The position numbers and the translations under genes are program-made. Positions 24,087-35,854 of a DNA stretch of 64,000 nucleotides are shown one piece after another. Below the pieces are notes generated by a model. That model made no database searches. It had not been told where the DNA came from and saw only the letters and a list, made by a program, of their open reading frames with translations. Every line of letters starts with the position of its first letter. The first letter of the stretch is position 1. Source of the stretch: Onthophagus taurus (lineage: Eukaryota; Arthropoda; Insecta; Coleoptera; Scarabaeidae); contig NC_091975.1 in assembly GCF_036711975.1 (NCBI RefSeq), positions 2,234,501-2,298,500 of the forward strand, written 5' to 3'.

Positions 24087-24098
24087 TATATATATATA
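24087..24098 (+). promoter_or_regulatory. TATA-like box upstream of exon 1b
   Basis: TATATATATATA is followed by GGGCTG and then by a CpG-rich stretch (CTCGCGCACC, GCGATCGATGCGCG) at about 24110-24150 that would hold the start site. The ATG of exon 1b follows at 24343, giving a leader of roughly 220 nt. A chance TA run is possible. Confidence 0.4.
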
Positions 24099-24342
24099 GG
24101 GCTGAATACAACTCGCGCACCTGACAAAACGCGTTTGCGATCGATGCGCGCTCTATCAACGAATACAAAACAGTGTAAAACTTTATACTTAACTTAAGTA
24201 AAGTTAATTAATTATTTTTTGTTTTAAAGTTAAGTGCTTTAAATAAATCGCGTTGTTTTTGCATGGATATCTTGATTAAAAAAACTTTATTTTGTGTGTT
24301 CTTCAAATTTTGGCTTTACTAAAAATCAATATTTTGGATAAA

Positions 24343-24385
24343 ATGGGAACAAAACAAATCGTTATTTTTAAAGCTGGAGAAACAG
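24343..24385 (+). CDS. Alternative first coding exon 1b of the membrane-protein gene
   Basis: ATG at 24343 opens 14 codons (MGTKQIVIFKAGET) plus one base, ending at donor AACAG|GTGAAT. The phase is 1, matching exons 1a and 1c and the common exon at 35705. A TATA-like box and CpG-rich start region lie about 250 bp upstream, which supports an independent promoter. Confidence 0.5.
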
Positions 24386-26130
24386 GTGAATTACTTTTAA
24401 TTTTATAAGTGGAAATTTATCAATTTTACTTTTTCTTATCAATTTCTAATTAACCTTCTAATCACAAACACTACTGTTATTATTATTTTTATTATTATTT
24501 TTAATTTTAACTTACTTTTTCTCAATCGATTTGTTATTTTTTAAATCGCTTGTTATTTCTTTAGAATGATAAATTAATTCACGTTTAACGAACGTATAAA
24601 TCTTCATTGTTCAATAATTAAGGAAGCAAAATGAACATAAAAAAAAATTACATAAAAAAAAACAGGAAAAATAAATTTATAAAAACTGGTCGTAAGTTTA
24701 CTGTCACATCACGACGATAAATGAGCGTTAAGTAACATGTTTTGATTTGAAAATGTTCTTTTTGTGTTAATAAACTCTCTTGAAGATGGTTTTATTAATA
24801 CAAAAAAAATTAAAAAAGAAATTCTTTTATTAAGAGTTTTATATCTACCTTAATTGTCTTAACTAATTAAATCTACGTTTATCGACAAGACTTAATTATC
24901 TTAAATTATTGATGTTTGAATTATCTTCCATCAACTTGTTACTTCAATTGATTGATGGAGAGAATCACACGCGTTTTGAAACTTTGCCATATGCTGATTT
25001 TCTAACCTCAGAAACACAGTTATTGTCTTCCCATACACTAACTGACATTAAGCACATCTAAGCCAACCTAAAACTGTTTTGCAATTAGGACCATCAATCA
25101 AAATTGGACTCAAAATTGGAAGCCGAAGTCGTTTGCGGCCGAAGCTTTGGAATTAATTCATTTACTAAAACATAACCAGTAGTAACTTAACCCTTAATGC
25201 CTCGGTTGTAAGCGACCTCGGCTAAACTGAAAGTAAATAATGTATGATTTCGTTCAATTTGACGAGGTTGCTTGCGGCCGAGGCTTTACATTTAGTGGAA
25301 TGTGTCAAAATCTTTTGTTAACAAAATTTTCAACTGTTTAGCTGTCAAACTTAAGTCAAATTTTGGTTTTCTTTTGCGATGCAGTTATGCTAACTGTAAC
25401 TCCATTGCCCCTGGCGAGTTTTCTCAGTTTATGACAAGAACTAAAGTTGGGGTTGACACGGTCTTCATTGGGCTTTGATAGAGCCGTAGCTGCTACCTTT
25501 TCATTCATAATTGATCGTGAATACCACGCAAGAACTCGAGATATTTAGACAAACAGAAGTGACTCTTGTAAATAAAAAGTGATATTCTGGGCAAAGTTGC
25601 AACATTGATCAGACTTGTATACAAATGCACTTCCTTTACCTAAATAAAGTCCCACTAGCGTTAATCTTAATACTGCTTGTACCATGTTGCTTTCCTGTTT
25701 TTAGCAACTTTCCGAAGAGATGGAGACTTCAACAGTAAATAAGAAAAGTAACTTCTTTCTTATGAATGATTTAACAGGTTTTTTTTTTCTTTTTAAATAC
25801 GATTTTAATATATTCTTATGACTTAAATAATAAAAGTCTGATTGAATCGATATAAAACGCGTCATGAAAACTCAATAATCGCCGATGTGTATTCCATCGA
25901 CGCCGTTCACGACGTTAAACTCTTCATTGTTAACTTTTTAAATATGGTTTTATGGTTTTGTCGAATACGAAAATAAACCCGGAGTATTTTTTTTTTGTTA
26001 TTATTTTGCGGTTACTTTACAACCTGTTATTTCACTACAAATTGTATAACCGACCGCAAAACGGTAAGAAAACGTCAAATGAATTTGTCAAACAAATTTA
26101 TGAAATAATTTGTCATTGATTAATTATAAA
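24386..26130 (+). other. Intron stretch with palindromic CCTCGG motifs
   Basis: CCTCGGTTGTAAGCGACCTC lies at 25200-25219, with inverted relatives at 25122-25144 and 25264-25283. This is the motif of the 92-bp repeat at 51.1 kb. The rest is AT-rich. The last 150 bp presumably contain the promoter of the nested gene. Confidence 0.45.
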
Positions 26131-26805
26131 ATGGGAAACGTCTTCTTTACGAGAAACTCGCGAAAAACGATTTGTAAAGTCCTAAATCGATTCCCGAATT
26201 GGATGTTTCAATCTGATCATCGAGTTTATTTGAACCCGCTTTTGTTGGAGTGGAGAAAAAATGAGTTAAACGATGAATTTTTCGATTCTGCTTTCGAATT
26301 ATCTTTGGAGGAGGAAAAATTTTCGCCGGAACGAAAATTACGACGCCAAACGATTTGTGGTTATAAATTATCGCACAAAGAAGAAATGAAAATTTTAAAC
26401 GATGAATTAGCCGCTTTGCGAAAACAAGTTGAGTTATTAATTTCGAGGGAAATTGTTGATGTTAAAGAAATTCCTCCACCTCCTCCGTTACCGAATTTGG
26501 CGACTTCAACTCCCCATAAAGGTCCCTATAAAGATATCAATAAAGATCTCAATAAAGATCGTTATAAAGATCCCTATGAAGATTTCAGTAATAAGAACTT
26601 GGATGTTTTGAAAGATATCACAAATGTTAAATTAAAACCAGTTATCCCGAAGAAGATGGGAACTCCAAGAAAACCGGATGTAAGAAACGATTTACATGAG
26701 ATTTTAAAACGAAGATATGCTGCCATGCATTCACCCCAGAAGAGTTTAAAATTTGATGAAGATGAAAATTACATTAGTTGTAGTACTCAAAATGTTCTTT
26801 TTTAA
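26131..26805 (+). CDS. Mitochondrial fission regulator-like protein (MTFR family), intronless
   Basis: ATG at 26131 begins a 224-codon frame ending at TAA 26803-26805. The MTFR layout is visible: an N-terminal part with NRFPNWMF, a short coiled coil EEMKILNDELAALRKQVELL (about 84-103) like the family's ELARLRxQI helix, a polyproline run IPPPPPLP (114-121), a charged linker, and a C-terminal block DVLKDITNVKLKPV (158-171) then TPRKP and EILKRRYA (190-197), which fit the family's conserved tail. These proteins act at mitochondria in fission and stress signalling. Residues 132-151 are a degenerate YKD/NKD repeat encoded by about 12-15-bp DNA repeats. It sits on the same strand inside an intron of the membrane-protein gene. 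Being intronless, it could be a retrocopy. AATAAA is at 26816-26821. Vertebrate members are longer (roughly 290-380 residues). Confidence 0.7.
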   Translation: MGNVFFTRNSRKTICKVLNRFPNWMFQSDHRVYLNPLLLEWRKNELNDEFFDSAFELSLEEEKFSPERKLRRQTICGYKLSHKEEMKILNDELAALRKQVELLISREIVDVKEIPPPPPLPNLATSTPHKGPYKDINKDLNKDRYKDPYEDFSNKNLDVLKDITNVKLKPVIPKKMGTPRKPDVRNDLHEILKRRYAAMHSPQKSLKFDEDENYISCSTQNVLF

Positions 26806-26834
26806 ATATCTTTAAAATAAAATGTTAATGTTTT

Positions 26835-27062
26835 ACTTTTACTTCTTGAGATATAAATTTTTTAACTTAATCTTAACTTTTGTCTATACTAACTTTAAAC
26901 ATTTGGGAAAAATCGATTTCTTGGAATATCGTTATGAAATTTTCACCAATTATAAATCAAAGCATCTACTTTTCAATGAAAAAGTCTGTTTTGAAATATC
27001 ACTTTGACTTTTTGAGATACATACTGTTTAACTTAACCCCAATTTTTGGCAATTTTATGTTC
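26835..27062 (+). repeat. About 1.3 monomers of the 181-bp satellite, 3' of the MTFR-like gene
   Basis: It contains CATTTGGGAAAAATCGATTT and CATCTACTTTTCAATGAAAA, identical in order to array B at 30-31 kb. It lies between the end of the MTFR-like gene and the duplicate of that end. Confidence 0.85.
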
Positions 27063-27075
27063 TTTTTGACAATCA

Positions 27076-27190
27076 TATACTGCCATGCATTCGCCCGAGA
27101 AGAATTTAACATTTAATGAAGATGAAAATTACATTAGTTGTAATACTAAAAACCTTTTTTTTTAATCTCTTTAAAATAAAATGTTAATGT
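27076..27190 (+). pseudogene. Duplicated 3' end of the MTFR-like gene
   Basis: The last 90 bp of the gene plus its polyadenylation signal (26716-26830) recur here exactly 360 bp downstream, from TGCCATGCATTC through GATGAAAATTACATTAGTTG to TTTAAAATAAAATGTTAATG, with scattered substitutions and one early stop. The unit includes the satellite piece, so this is a 360-bp tandem duplication. Confidence 0.85.
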
Positions 27191-29984
27191 TGGGAATTTC
27201 AAAAATTTCTTTTTACTTCTGGCATTTATCCGCAAAAAGAGGTTGTTTTAAGATGAGTGGACCGGTTCTTTTCGGTTTCGTTTCTTTTCGAGTCCGGTCA
27301 AGGAACCATCCTCATTGGCCAAAGAATCGCGCCATTTCCAATAAGCATTGCGTGATATCTCTAAATTACAACTTGGCAAATATTTTTTTTAAGAAAAATT
27401 TTTTTGTTGATTTAATTTTAATTGCAAAGAAGAAAAAGGCATCTATTATTTTATGCGCATCGCTAATTAGTACCTACGTTGTAATATAACGTAATCGTAT
27501 GGTAATTTTCTAAGAGATGGAAATCTACGAGACGATCCCACGTGCACAATTTTATTCGACGAAAAGTTAAACAATATAAACTTTTTGAAACAAAAATAAT
27601 TGAAATAAATTTGATTTAAGGTGAAAAACGGTTTTTAATTTTTTAATTAACTCAATTTGAATTAAATTGCTATTTTCCGTGTGATGATGATGTTTGTTTG
27701 GTGAAATAATTATCGAAATAGGAAAGTTATTTTAAGTTTAGTGAGAACAAAAAAGTCGTTCTCCTTGAATTTTCATTACGGGGCATTCAGACGAATAGCT
27801 GTAAAAATCGTAACCAGAAATAGAATTTTTTTTGCAAACAAAATATAATTAGTCAGGTCAATTTTGAAATGTAAATATTGGGTTAAATCATGACTGAAAT
27901 AAAGATTACAACAAAAAGATTACAACGAAATATATGGAGCAATAAAACCAAAAAGTTGTTCGAAAAGGTTCTCACTAAATTATATACCTGAGATACCTTT
28001 TTTAGTTAAAATTTGAGGTGGTACACTTTTTTTTAAGGGAAATAATCACCTTGAGGGAAAAAGAAATTTAAGTATTTTGAATATAATTAAAGTTATAATC
28101 AAACTTCTTGAGATATGTACTTTTTAACTCAACCACTCAAAATTGCAAAATTGTCAAAAAAAATCGTTTTGATGGAAATCTAAAAGAAATTCATATGGTG
28201 TTATATATAATTTTAAAGTAGATTCTTTGAGCTTTAATTTGGTATAAAAGTCGAATTTTAATCTTCATGCATAATCCCAGGGCGATTTTTTAAAGTTACA
28301 CGATTTTTCGTTTCTGCATTATCCAATACCACAATAAACACTCATTTGAAGATCTAGAAAAGAACGGAGTTTTCGAATAAATTAATATGTAAATTATTAC
28401 GTTTCAGAAAGTCTTAAAATTATGACTTTAATAGAACTTAGCTGCAATTATGAAAATTTCTTTAACGCACAAGGATAACGCAGAAATGAAAACCGCAAGA
28501 GTAAATAAATTGAAATTATAATGTCAATGATAATATTAACTAGGTTTTCGTTGAAAAACTTAAAACCTTGATGCGGTTAATGATTTTTAAAACGCAACTG
28601 TTTATTTAAATTTGAATCATTTATACTCCTTTTTTTATTGAATCAAGTACATCTTTGTATATTATACGAGCACAAAGATAATTTCTTCCGGAATCAATAA
28701 CGGATCGATTAACACAAATTATCGCTGCTTCAATCTTCCATATTTGAGGAAATTGTTCAAGGCTTTCGGTGTGTATGATTTGCAATTAACGCACGAACCG
28801 CAACGGACAACACAAATTAATACCTTTGTGTGTTGTCCGGTCACTTCCTGGCTTTGGCTTTGGAATAAAATATAAAAGCTAATTATTTATGGGTTTCTTT
28901 AATTTTTTATTTATTAATAAAAGTGTAAAAAGCGACCTTACAAACAATTTTTAACGTTCACAAATCACTTTCTTGTTAAAATTTGGTTCTATTTAGGAAG
29001 TATTTTGAATGAATAAAAATATAAATATGATTCTTCATCGATAAGTGGGGTAATTAATATGTTTCCCTCGTGTTCAATTAATCCTTGGCACGAATAAGAC
29101 GACGACGTCAGCATCGACGACGTCAAAAAGACGTCGGTATTTTGAAAATGCGCCGAAAATTTAGCACCGGCGCGAAATTAACGTCGTCGAAGAGGTCTTT
29201 TTGTTATTTATAACGGTCATCGTGGAAAGGTTACTAGGTCAGGGAGTGTCGTTTAAATTATTTTTTGCAAGGTATCCCAACAACTCTTTATAAAGCATCT
29301 AAATTTCAATAATGAAATTAACTCGCATAATTACATAATTTCTGTTTTAACCTTGCCTCAAAAAAATTGTCAACAAAAAAATTAAATCTCTAAATTCTTC
29401 TTATAGAAGATAGAAATTAGAACAATTGTTGCAAACAATTTCTTGTTACCACCATCTAATGTCAAGGAAATTTTAAAAGCACAACCGATGTAATACAAAG
29501 ATAAAGGAGACAACAAAAATGCACCGTTGCAAATTGGATCAATGTTAAAACGGACTTTTACTTCTTTTGCTCCACTAACTTACTACCAAAAAAAATACAT
29601 AGAAGCGAATAAAAACGATGTTTTTAAACGTCTAACAAACCAATTAACCCAAAAGGCGCGTTCTCTTTTAATAAACTAAAGCACTTTCAACGCACTTTCG
29701 TTTAAATTAAAAAAAAAAATCTGGGTAAGCAAAATCATCTTCGTTCAAACGACGAAGTTAAGAAAGTAAATGTTTTGTGCAAGAAAAAAGAAAACGCGTA
29801 AAGGTGTAATAACGGATTCCAAAGTACAAGATGTAATTAGTTAATTTGTAATCGGAATTCCCGGAAACGTGAGTGAGCATTGAGAATCGTTATGAGACTT
29901 TGGACATTATCTTAGCAATTTAAATTTATTTTTTTTTATAAACTTTTTAACATCTTAAAGTTATTTATCATGGTAAGTTCATGA
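27191..29984 (+). other. Intron stretch with degenerate satellite
   Basis: A decayed 181-bp satellite relative lies near 28060-28200 (CTTCTTGAGATATGTACTTT). Otherwise the stretch is AT-rich with no recognised gene. A CpG-containing patch at 29090-29200 is listed separately. Confidence 0.4.
29104..29135. promoter_or_regulatory. Cluster of GACGTC (CRE-like) sites
   Basis: GACGTCA occurs at 29104-29110 and 29119-29125, and GACGTC at 29130-29135. The core is that of ATF/CREB sites. The patch around it (ACCGGCGCG, AACGTCGTCG) is unusually CpG-rich. Function is inferred. Confidence 0.3.
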
Positions 29985-31145
29985 ATTAAAGCATCTACTT
30001 TTCAATGAAAAAGTCCGTTTTGAAAAATCACGTTTAGTTTTTGAGATAAAATTTTTTAACTCATCCACCATGTTTGGTAATTTTAAGTTTCTCTATACTA
30101 ACTTTAAAAATTTGGAAAAAATCGATTTCTTTGGAAAATCATTATGAATTTTTTACCAATTATAAATTAAAGCATCTACTTTTCAATGGAAAAGTCCGTT
30201 TTGGAATAAAACATTTATTTTTTGAGATATATAATTTTTAACTCAACCCCATTTTTTGGTAATTTTGAGTTTCTCTGTATTAACTTTAAAAATTTGGGAT
30301 AAATCGATTTCTTGGAAAATCATTATGAATTTTTTACCAATTATAAATTAAAGCATCTACTTTTCAATGGAAAAGTCTGTTTTGGAATAAAACATTTATT
30401 TTTTGAGATATATAATTTTTAACTCAACCCCATTTTTTGGTAATTTTGAGTTTCTCTGTATTAACTTTAAAAATTTGGGATAAATCGATTTCTTGGAAAA
30501 TCATTATGAATTTTTTACCAATTATAAATTAAAGCATCTACTTTTCAATGGAAAAGTCCGTTTTGGAATAAAACATTTATTTTTTGAGATATATAATTTT
30601 TAACTCAACCCCATTTTTTGGTAATTTTGAGTTTCTCTGTATTAACTTTAAAAATTTGGGAAAAATCGATTTCTTGGAAAATCATTATGAATTTTTTACC
30701 AATTATAAATTAAAGCATCTACTTTTCAATGGAAAAGTCCGTTTTGGAATAAAACATTTATTTTTTGAGATATATAATTTTTAACTCAACCCCATTTTTT
30801 GGTAATTTTGAGTTTCTCTATACTAACTTTAAAAATTTGGAAAAAATCGATTTCTTGGAAAATCATTATGAATTTTTTACCAATTATAAATTAAAGCATC
30901 TACTTTTCAATGGAAAAGTCCGTTTTGGAATAAAACATTTATTTTTTGAGATATATAATTTTTAACTCAACCCCATTTTTTGGTAATTTTGAGTTTCGCT
31001 GTATTAACTTTAAAAATTTGGGAAAAATCGATTTCTTGAAAAATCATTATGTAATTTTCACCAATCATAAACTAAAGCATCTTCTTTTCAATGAAAAAGT
31101 CCGTTTTAAAAAATCACTTTTACTTCTTAAAATATTAATTTTTGA
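29985..31145 (+). repeat. Satellite array B, 181-bp unit, plus orientation, about 6.4 copies
   Basis: CATCTACTTTTCAATG recurs at about 29992, 30173, 30354, 30535, 30717, 30898 and 31078. Central copies are nearly identical and edge copies diverged. The same family lies in the opposite orientation at 33590-35300. Open frames of 66-71 codons here are repeat by-products. Confidence 0.95.
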
Positions 31146-32742
31146 ATTAGATCGAAATTGAAATTGTTTATCATATTAATTTTTTCTGTGAAGTACGAGT
31201 AATCATATCTTTATTACTCCATGATATTCACATTTTAGTTTTAATTCCACATCATTACCTTTTTCAAAACTTTTTATACAATTTAACGTTAATTTAGATA
31301 ACTATTACAGTCGATGACGTCAATGTTGTCGGTTTTCTTTGAACTCTTTTCAATTTCAACTTTATCCTATTATTTAGTATTAAAGTCACGATTATATTGT
31401 GTAGGTAATAATTCTAACTTTTTATTATTCACATCATCTAAGTTAACTTTCTTTTAGCAAATGAACGAAAGTACGCTAACAATTTTAAAACTTGCAAAAA
31501 ATTGTAACCGTTAAAATTGTTAATATCCGGTTAACGAAGTTCTGTAACTAATAAACATCCGAGAATAAATTAAAAGCTCGACGGGTAAATGATGTATATG
31601 TAAGGAAACGAACTGTTTTATAGGTTTTCTACGTCGGCTTTATGAGGAGGTCATAAAGTTCCCGATGTGGAAGAGAGCTTTATTAACTTTATTTTCTTAA
31701 AAAAAGGTTTTTAAAAAAATTTGATTGTTATCCTTGCTTTGTGGAGGTCATAAAAACAATGCAAAACATTTCCTGTGAAAAAGCTATTATTTGCAATTAT
31801 CCCGATTAAAAAGAATAATAATAGAAGCATCTTTTCGGATACACGAGCGGAAATTATCCGCAATTTTAAAATGTAACGGAGCGCGAAATGCGAACGAAAT
31901 CATAATTTTTATTAAAAACACCATTAAAACGAGATTGTTTTTCATTTCAATGCCGAATCAATAGTAAAACAATTTTAATTTTAATTCGTTTAAGAAAACG
32001 ATTTTTATAATTTTTTAAAATTAAATCTTTTAAAATGAAGTGTTGACCTTAAAATTAACGCGTAGGAAACAACTTCCTACTTTCAAATCACGTTGCTTAT
32101 TAGAGAACTAGAATAAGATAATTAAAAATCGAGATATTTTTGGAAATTTTAAATTTAAAAACAAAGATAATTTAATTCTTAACCTTTCCATCTATAAAAT
32201 ATCTCAATACAATTTGCGATAAATACGCGAATTTAACTCGTATCTGATAAAGATGTAGATACGATCGAAAAGAAAGTGTCAATTAAGTTTAATCCTTAAT
32301 CGTAAATACATAATAAAAGATTTAGTGTCCGATTCGGAGACGTTATCTTCGTTTATTAATTCAAAATAAAATTCCTTATTAATTTTTTTAAATGTTAAAT
32401 TAAATAATGCAAATTTAAAAAATTCTTTTTATTAATTAGTTTTTTACTGAAACTCTTTTAGCTCATTTCCACTCAAAATAAAAAATTAAATGTTGCAAAA
32501 ACGACGTACTCGTTTCAAACCACTTTATCTGATTATCTCTAACTTAATAAATAATTACGGTCGCTATTATTAATTGTTGAGTGTAGGTGTTGATGTGAGT
32601 GTGTCAGTGTGTTCCTCAGTTTTGAAAGTGTCGCTGCGCGTTTGTTGTTTTCTTTCGTTTCTGTTATTGTTAAAATAATTCTACATTTTTTAACGTTTTA
32701 AAAAGTGTTTTGAGCGTTTTAGTTTCAGAACGAAAAAATATT
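31146..32742 (+). other. Intron and promoter region before exon 1c
   Basis: No exon was seen. From about 32580 the sequence becomes GT-rich with Inr-like TCAGT at about 32605 and 32617, then GTCGCTGCGCGTTTG. That region is the likely start site and leader of exon 1c. Confidence 0.35.
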
Positions 32743-32764
32743 ATGTGGCCTTTCAAAAAACAAG
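32743..32764 (+). CDS. Alternative first coding exon 1c of the membrane-protein gene
   Basis: ATG at 32743 opens seven codons (MWPFKKQ) plus one base, ending at donor ACAAG|GTATGA. The phase is 1, so it joins the exon at 35705 in frame. It is the first exon nearest the common exons. Its two flanks carry satellite arrays in opposite orientation. Confidence 0.55.
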
Positions 32765-33589
32765 GTATGAATTAAACGTTAATATTTATTGTAAATTCGA
32801 TGTTGCTAATTTTCAATTTGATTGTTTTTGTTTTCACATTTAATTTTTGTGTGCCAAAAATATAATTCGGTAACCTTCAAAATACTGATGTATGTATTTA
32901 AACATACTAAATAAATAAAATGTACTTGAAAATTACATTAGAATGAATGTTTAATTTTATGACGTGCTTTTTAAGGTCTCTCACCTTAAACCTTAAACAA
33001 ATAATAAACATAATTTTTATTCTAACGACGTTAAAAGTTATGATAATTTTTTCCTTGAAATTTTATTCTAATCTATTTAATTTTTTACCTTAATTCAATT
33101 ATAAGAAAACAATATATAGAAATAAAATCTAAAGATAGGGAAAGTGAACCCCAACAGAGATTTTTTTCATAATCAGTGAACTTTCAATTTAAAAAAAATT
33201 AAATTTTATTTTAAAATCTAGATTAAAAATGATATTGACGTAAATTAGTCAGTCGATTTTATCGTTTAGACATAACTATTTTAAAATCTGATAAGGATTG
33301 CGAAATGAAAATACACAGTAAACTATCTAAAAATGTATTTCTAAAGTTTTATTCGTTACAAATTTTTGATTAATTTTATTAGAAATTTTAATGCTAAAAC
33401 GTGAAACGACTGAATATTCATAGATAACGCTTATTATGTTTTACAAATCGGTTATCAATTATTTATGGGTTATTTTCCACCTTGTAAAACCTTTACAGCG
33501 ATGTTTGTTGCGCAAAAATGACAACAACAAATAAAAACCGTTTATTACAAATTGTTGGAATCAATTCACAAATTCAATACCTCAGGAAT

Positions 33590-35300
33590 TAAAAATGATC
33601 ATTGAAAAGTAGATGTTTTGATTTATAATTGGTGAAAATTTGATAATGATTTTCCAAGAAATCGATTTTTCCCAAATTTTTAAAGTTAATACAGACAAAC
33701 TTAAAATTATTAAAAATTGGGGTTGAGTTAAAAAGGATATATCTCAAGAAGTAGAAGTGATTTTTCAAAACGGACTTTTTTATTGAAAAGTAGATGTTTT
33801 GATTTATAATTGGTGAAAATTTGATAATGATTTTCCAAGAAATCGATTTTTCCCAAATTTTTAAACTTAATACAGAAAAACTTAAAATTATCAAAAATTG
33901 GGGTTGAGTTAAAAAGGATATATCTCAAGAAGTAGAAGTGATTTTTCAAAACGGACTTTTTTATTGAAAAGTAGATGTTTTGATTTATAATTGGTGAAAA
34001 TTTCATAATGATTTTCCAACAAATCGATTTTTCCCAAATTTTTAAAGTTAATACAGACAAACTTAAAATTATCAAAAATTGGGGTTGAGTTAAAAAGGAT
34101 ATATCTCAAGAAGTAGAAGTGATTTTTCAAAACGGACTTTTTTATTGAAAAGTAGATGTTTTGATTTATAATTGGTGAAAATTTCATAACGATTTTCCAA
34201 CAAATCGATTTTTCCCAAATTTTTAAAGTTAATACAGACAAACTTAAAATTATCAAAAATTGGGGTTGAGTTAAAAAGGATATATCTCAAGAAGTAGAAG
34301 TGATTTTTCAAAACGGACTTTTTTATTGAAAAGTAGATGTTTTGATTTATAATTGGTGAAAATTTGATAATGATTTTCCAAGAAATCGATTTTTCCCAAA
34401 TTTTTAAACTTAATACAGAAAAACTTAAAAATACCAAAAATTAGGGTTGAGTTAAAAAGGATATATCTCAAGAAGTGGAAGTGATTTTTCAAAACGGACT
34501 TTTTTATTGAAAAGTAGATGTTTTGATTTGTAATTGGTGAACATTTGATAATGATTTTCCAAGAAATCGATTTTTCCCAAATTTTTAAACTTAATACAGA
34601 AAAACTTAAAATTATCAAAAATTGGGGTTGAGTTAAAAAGGATATATCTCAAGAAGTAGAAGTGATTTTTCAAAACGGACTTTTTTATTGAAAAGTAGAT
34701 GTTTTGATTTATAATTGGTGAAAATTTCATAACGATTTTCCAACAAATCGATTTTTCCCAAATTTTTAAAGTTAATACAGACAAACTTAAAATTATCAAA
34801 AATTGGGGTTGAGTTAAAAAGGATATATCTCAAGAAGTAGAAGTGATTTTTCAAAACGGACTTTTTTGTTGAAAAGTAGATGTTTTGATTTATAATTGGT
34901 GAAAATTTCATAATGATTTTCCAACAAATCGATTTTTCCCAAATTTTTAAACAATACAGAAAAACTTAAAATTATCAAAAATTGGGGTTGAGTTAAAAAG
35001 GATATATCTCAAGAAGTAGAAGTGATTTTTCAAAACAGACTTTTTTATTGAAAAGTAGATGTTTTGATTTATAATTGGTGAAAATTTGATAATGATTTTC
35101 CAAGAAATCGATTTTTCCCAAATTTTTAAACTTAATACAGAAAAACTTAAAAATACCAAAAATTAGGGTTGAGTTAAAAAGTACATATCTCAAGAAGTAG
35201 AGGTAATTTTTTAAAACGGACTTTTTCTTGGAAAAGTTGGTGCTTTAATTTACAATTAGTGAAAAATTAGTACTGATTTTCCAAAAATTTTTAAAGTTAG
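33590..35300 (-). repeat. Satellite array B', 181-bp unit, minus orientation, about 9.4 copies
   Basis: AAAAGTAGATGTTTTGATTT recurs every 181 bp from 33605 to 35054, with a diverged copy at 35234. It is the reverse complement of array B. Two sub-types mix, one with CCAAGAAATCG and one with CCAACAAATCG. A ladder of overlapping 92-115-codon minus-strand frames, each shifted by 181 bp, arises from the repeat and is not considered coding. Confidence 0.95.
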
Positions 35301-35704
35301 TATATAGTTTTTAAGTATTAATAAAAAAATTAGTGGTGAAACAAAAAGAACCTTTCCCTTGAAACAACTCAAACGAGAAATTTGTTAAAAAGTACTTTCT
35401 CCTCTTCACCTAAAGCAAACTATGAATTATCACCAAGATAGAAAAAGAATGAAATGAAACGGCATAGAAAAAAAACTTTTCTCCTCACCCGACAAATTCT
35501 ATCAGCACGAAAAGTATAATTTCTTGACCCGGCAGGTCAAAATTGTTAAAGTTAGTAATGCTCTCTCTCGCGAAGAGAAACTCGTAGGCAATTAACATAA
35601 AAGGTTGTTAAGAAAAAATCTTGCAATGTGTGTGATTCATTGATTTAAAGATTTAAAATGGTTATTATCTATTAATTAATTTTTCTATTTAATTTTTGTT
35701 ACAG

Positions 35705-35767
35705 CGCTTTCGACAGAAAGCGAAGGATCTAGTCAAGATTCCATTCAAAGTCTTCTAAATGATACGG
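35705..35767 (+). CDS. Common exon 2 of the membrane-protein gene
   Basis: Acceptor TTTTTGTTACAG and donor ACGG|GTATGT bracket 63 nt that start and end in phase 1. The encoded piece is Ser/Asp/Glu-rich (ALSTESEGSSQDSIQSLLND), probably an exposed acidic stem with many possible phosphorylation sites. It is in frame with each of exons 1a, 1b and 1c. Confidence 0.65.
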
Positions 35768-35854
35768 GTATGTTAAATTCATATATTTTTTTAATTATTT
35801 TGTTATAACAAAATTATAATAGGATACTGTCTATACAATCTTTACTACTTCCTG

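Noticed and set aside
33589..35193. Tandem 92-115-codon minus frames as a protein family
   Set aside because: They repeat every 181 bp in shifting phases and overlap each other, as expected from satellite DNA.
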